DNA of 21,727 nt from Chara braunii (taxonomy: Eukaryota > Streptophyta > Charophyceae > Charales > Characeae). Of the stretch, positions 19,801-21,727 are shown one piece after another. The position numbers and the translations under genes are program-made. Within the stretch, counting starts at the first letter, position 1. Each line of letters begins with the position of its first letter. A model generated the notes under the pieces. The model was given only the letters and a program-made list of their open reading frames with translations, did not search any database and was not told the DNA's origin. Location of the stretch: the NCBI GenBank assembly GCA_003427395.1, contig BFEA01000257.1, positions 910,555 through 932,281 of the forward strand. Reading direction: 5' to 3'.

Positions 19801-20560
19801 TTATAGTCCTATACGATGTATACCATGATGAACGTATTCGGGGGGGTTTCGAACGATTAAACATGTTCTCAAACATATTCTCCCATACCTGAGCGCGCAT
19901 ATTATTTTTTACTGTTTATTTTAAAATTTTTCCATTTGTTTTTAATTTTAAACTCGTGTTTGACTAAGAATTTGACGGTGTCTCCTTGACAAAAGTTGTT
20001 TGAATTCTTATTTTAAATAACATCTAGGCTGCCAGAGTGGCCCAGGGTCACTTGCCCGGCCGGGCCAAAAAAATTTAAAAATTTAAAAATAAAAATAATA
20101 TTTTAAAAATTTTATTTTTATTTAAAAATTGGTAAAGAATTTCAATGTGACCCTGAAACAAAAGTTGTTCAGTTTATTTTTCTGCATAACATACTTTTTT
20201 TTCGGAGTTTTTGGATTTTTTTTATTTTTTTTTTGCTGGGAGTCCTTGCACGAGTTGGCCGCCCGGGTCCTGGTAGCCTAGAATAACATATATTTTTTGC
20301 TAAGGGTTTTATTGCTAACGCCTAAATTGATTTATAGTCCTATAAATTAGTTTTCGCAGATCTTGGTTTTTACCTAACTGCTGAAAATGACTTATAGTTC
20401 TAGAAATGAGTATTTACCAAAATCCATTTTTTTTTTACATCTTTCAAGTTTGCCTTGTACTCCTTAAAAATTGTCCCATTTGAGCTTTGCTTTTCGCAAA
20501 TCTACTGAGAATGACTTATAGTCATATAAGAGGATTTTGCAAGAAATGATTTTCTTGCAC
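19801..20560. repeat. Degenerate dispersed repeat family with ttatagtcctata core
   Basis: The core occurs at 19801, 20332, 20392 (ttatagttctaga) and 20516 (ttatagtcatata). The 20392 and 20516 copies share a longer preceding context, ttttcgca(g/a)atct followed by ga(a/g)aatgac, with starts near 20351 and 20491, about 140 bp apart. Separately, 59-bp segments at 19967 and 20136 agree at about two thirds of positions. These look like remnants of a diverged tandem repeat. Confidence 0.5.
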
Positions 20561-20700
20561 ATTTTGAGGAACAATTGACTTTTCACCTCGTTTTTTGCCT
20601 CCTTTATCGAAAAACAGTTAAAAACACTCTCTTTTTGTGTAAAAAATAACAATTAGACTTTTACTTTTTCATTCTATAAAAAATGTAAGGTTCTATCGTT

Positions 20701-20960
20701 TGTTAGGTTTTCACTATACATGCAAGCGGACATCGTCCGCTGATTCACGGACGGTTGGCGCTTAAGCGCACCCCGACAGTACGGCGCACGACCTGTGGGG
20801 CGCACGGAGCCCCCCAAAAAAAACTTAAAAAAAAAAAAAACCCTACTTGTCGATTCATCCTTCGCCCCCCCCCCCAGCAAAAATCGTTTCGGGGCCGAGG
20901 GAAATTTTTAGCGGGCCACGCTCAAGCGCGGCCCGAAACAATTTCGAATTTTGGTTTTGG
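20701..20960. other. GC-rich segment with short palindromes and homopolymers
   Basis: A perfect hairpin, gcggac-atc-gtccgc, lies at 20726-20740 and the palindrome gcgcttaagcgc at 20758-20769. Runs of A (20815-20840) and C (20865-20875) follow. A near-perfect inverted pair, gggccacgc and gcgcggccc, sits at about 20914-20935. The composition contrasts sharply with the AT-rich DNA to the left and could mark the approach to a host gene, but no gene is identified. Confidence 0.45.
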
Positions 20961-21163
20961 GTGGGGGGTGCTGTTTGTCGGTATGAGCAGGTCGACAACG
21001 GCTGTTGTGTCGTTGTCCTCAAGCCGCTTCCAATCCGCGTCGTGACAAAGTGTCGTTCATTCGCCTCACCCGCCACGAGCAGTGCTCAGCTCCCCTTGCG
21101 CTTGGAAGTTCGACTGTTGCTGAGGCCGAGCTCTGGAGCGACCATCGCCTGCAACCGCCCTCC

Positions 21164-21172
21164 AAGGTGAGT
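21164..21172 (+). promoter_or_regulatory. Possible 5' splice donor
   Basis: aag|gtgagt matches the eukaryotic donor consensus, with the cut after 21166. If real, the GC-rich DNA to the left would be part of a first exon and the CT-rich DNA to the right its intron. The frame open across it (about 20850-21170) has no ATG and no motif I recognise. A short ATG-started frame at 20983 ends before it. The donor motif alone is weak evidence of a gene. Confidence 0.25.
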
Positions 21173-21204
21173 GTGCACCAGCCCGCCTGCCTTCCCTCGA
21201 ACTC

Positions 21205-21420
21205 ACCTCCTCCTCCTCCTCTTCCTCCTCCTCCTTTTCCTCCACATCTTCCTCCTTCTTCACGTCTTCCTCCTCCTCCTTCTCCACATCTTTCTCCTCC
21301 TCCACATCTTCCTCCTCCTCTTCCTCCACTCCTCGTCCTCCACTCCTCCTCCTCCACTCAGCGTTCATCTGTCCTCCTCATTCATCTCTCCTCCTCCACA
21401 TTCCCCTCCTCGTCAATGTC
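21205..21420. repeat. Long CTC/CTT polypyrimidine microsatellite
   Basis: Over 200 bp of almost pure C/T in mostly triplet phase, broken by recurring cacatctt and cactcct interruptions. These give higher-order units of about 25-50 bp built of cctccacatcttcctcctcc-like strings. Pure-strand purine/pyrimidine DNA can form triplexes. Apparent proline/serine or glutamate-rich reading frames here are products of the repeat and are not called. Confidence 0.85.
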
Positions 21421-21727
21421 TCGTCAACGTTTCTTACGTAAACTTAGTAACTTAATAAACTACTAAACTTTGAATAACCGTTGGAATGTCGTCGTCTTCC
21501 ATATGCGGACTGCAAGGTGTGATGCCGACTGCCACGTGTCACAGCCTCGTCACTTTTTTTTATTTTATTTTTAATGGCAACTTTCAAGTTCGAAGTTCGA
21601 ACTTTCGTGGTATCTCCTCCTGATCTCATTGCCCTCCTCCTTTGCTCCTCGTCGTTGTCCATCTCTCCTCCTCCCTACCTCCTCCTCCTCCGTCTCTTTT
21701 TCATCCCTCGTCGTCCATCTTTTGTCC
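21421..21727. other. Right-end non-coding segment with further CT tracts
   Basis: Mixed sequence with a T-rich run (21553-21572) and a short palindromic string, agttcgaagttcgaact, at 21588-21604. A second CTCCT-rich tract from 21614 runs off the window. No gene is seen. The renewed CT tract suggests the microsatellite extends beyond the edge. Confidence 0.5.

Larger units (their letters stand above)
19346..20700. other. AT-rich intergenic DNA with degenerate repeats
   Basis: No coding frame of note on either strand. The segment is AT-rich with many A and T runs. It contains a perfect hairpin (19541-19568), a pair of diverged direct repeats (19967-20025 and 20136-20194) and four copies of a ttatagt(c/t)(c/a)-type string. 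I see no tRNA, rRNA or small RNA gene. Confidence 0.6.

Noticed and set aside
21005-21466. Frames giving Pro/Ser-rich or Glu/Gly-rich proteins
   Set aside because: They are translations of the CTC/CTT microsatellite on both strands, with no ATG-led start and no non-repeat domain.
1-21727. CRISPR arrays, bacterial operons, rRNA or tRNA genes
   Set aside because: No regularly spaced repeats with unique spacers, no ribosome-binding-site-led gene runs and no RNA-gene signatures were seen; the LINEs and poly(A) tails indicate eukaryotic DNA.

Overview
The window is eukaryotic nuclear DNA made mostly of retrotransposons. I found no intact host gene. Three LINE (non-LTR) retrotransposons of the L1 type cover about 1.49-19.35 kb. 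Their layout is EN (APE-type endonuclease), then RT, then a C-terminal zinc finger of the zf-RVT type. Element 1 also has an ORF1 with a DUF4283-like region and a CCHC-like zinc knuckle. That combination is typical of the green lineage, so a streptophyte (land plant or charophyte alga) with a large, repeat-rich genome is the best guess. I cannot name the species from sequence alone.

Layout: 1-104 is a short tandem repeat array. 105-1480 is unassigned non-coding DNA with GGTACC-type motifs, a TATA-like site and a duplicated segment around a T19 run. Element 1 (+, about 1490-8924) is the best preserved copy. It has a leader with short repeats, a complete ORF1 (2280-4373, 697 aa) and an ORF2 (4363-8676) whose start overlaps the ORF1 stop by 11 nt. 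ORF2 keeps a single frame over 4.3 kb but is broken by five in-frame stops. The element ends with AATAAA and A31. Element 2 (+, about 8934-14401) follows directly. It is 5'-truncated within ORF1 and has a decayed ORF2 with at least four frameshifts and many stops, then a long 3' region with a diverged internal duplication and A18. Element 3 (-, about 14402-19345) lies tail-to-tail with element 2. It carries only a heavily decayed ORF2 (EN, RT, zinc finger), and its sense strand is unusually rich in A and C.

In a working element, ORF1 protein would coat the RNA, ORF2 EN would nick the target, and RT would copy the RNA from the nick. No copy here looks able to do this alone. Each EN has a substitution at a normally conserved acidic position, and every ORF2 is interrupted. 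By damage, the age order is 3 (oldest), 2, 1 (youngest). Elements 2 and 3 resemble each other more in the RT core than either resembles element 1, yet elements 1 and 2 share a 22-bp motif in their 3' regions.

19,346-20,700 is AT-rich DNA with a perfect hairpin and degenerate dispersed repeats. 20,701-21,727 is more GC-rich, with palindromes, a good 5' splice-donor match (21,167) and long CTC/CTT-type polypyrimidine tracts. This could be the edge of a host gene or promoter, but no credible protein could be assigned.
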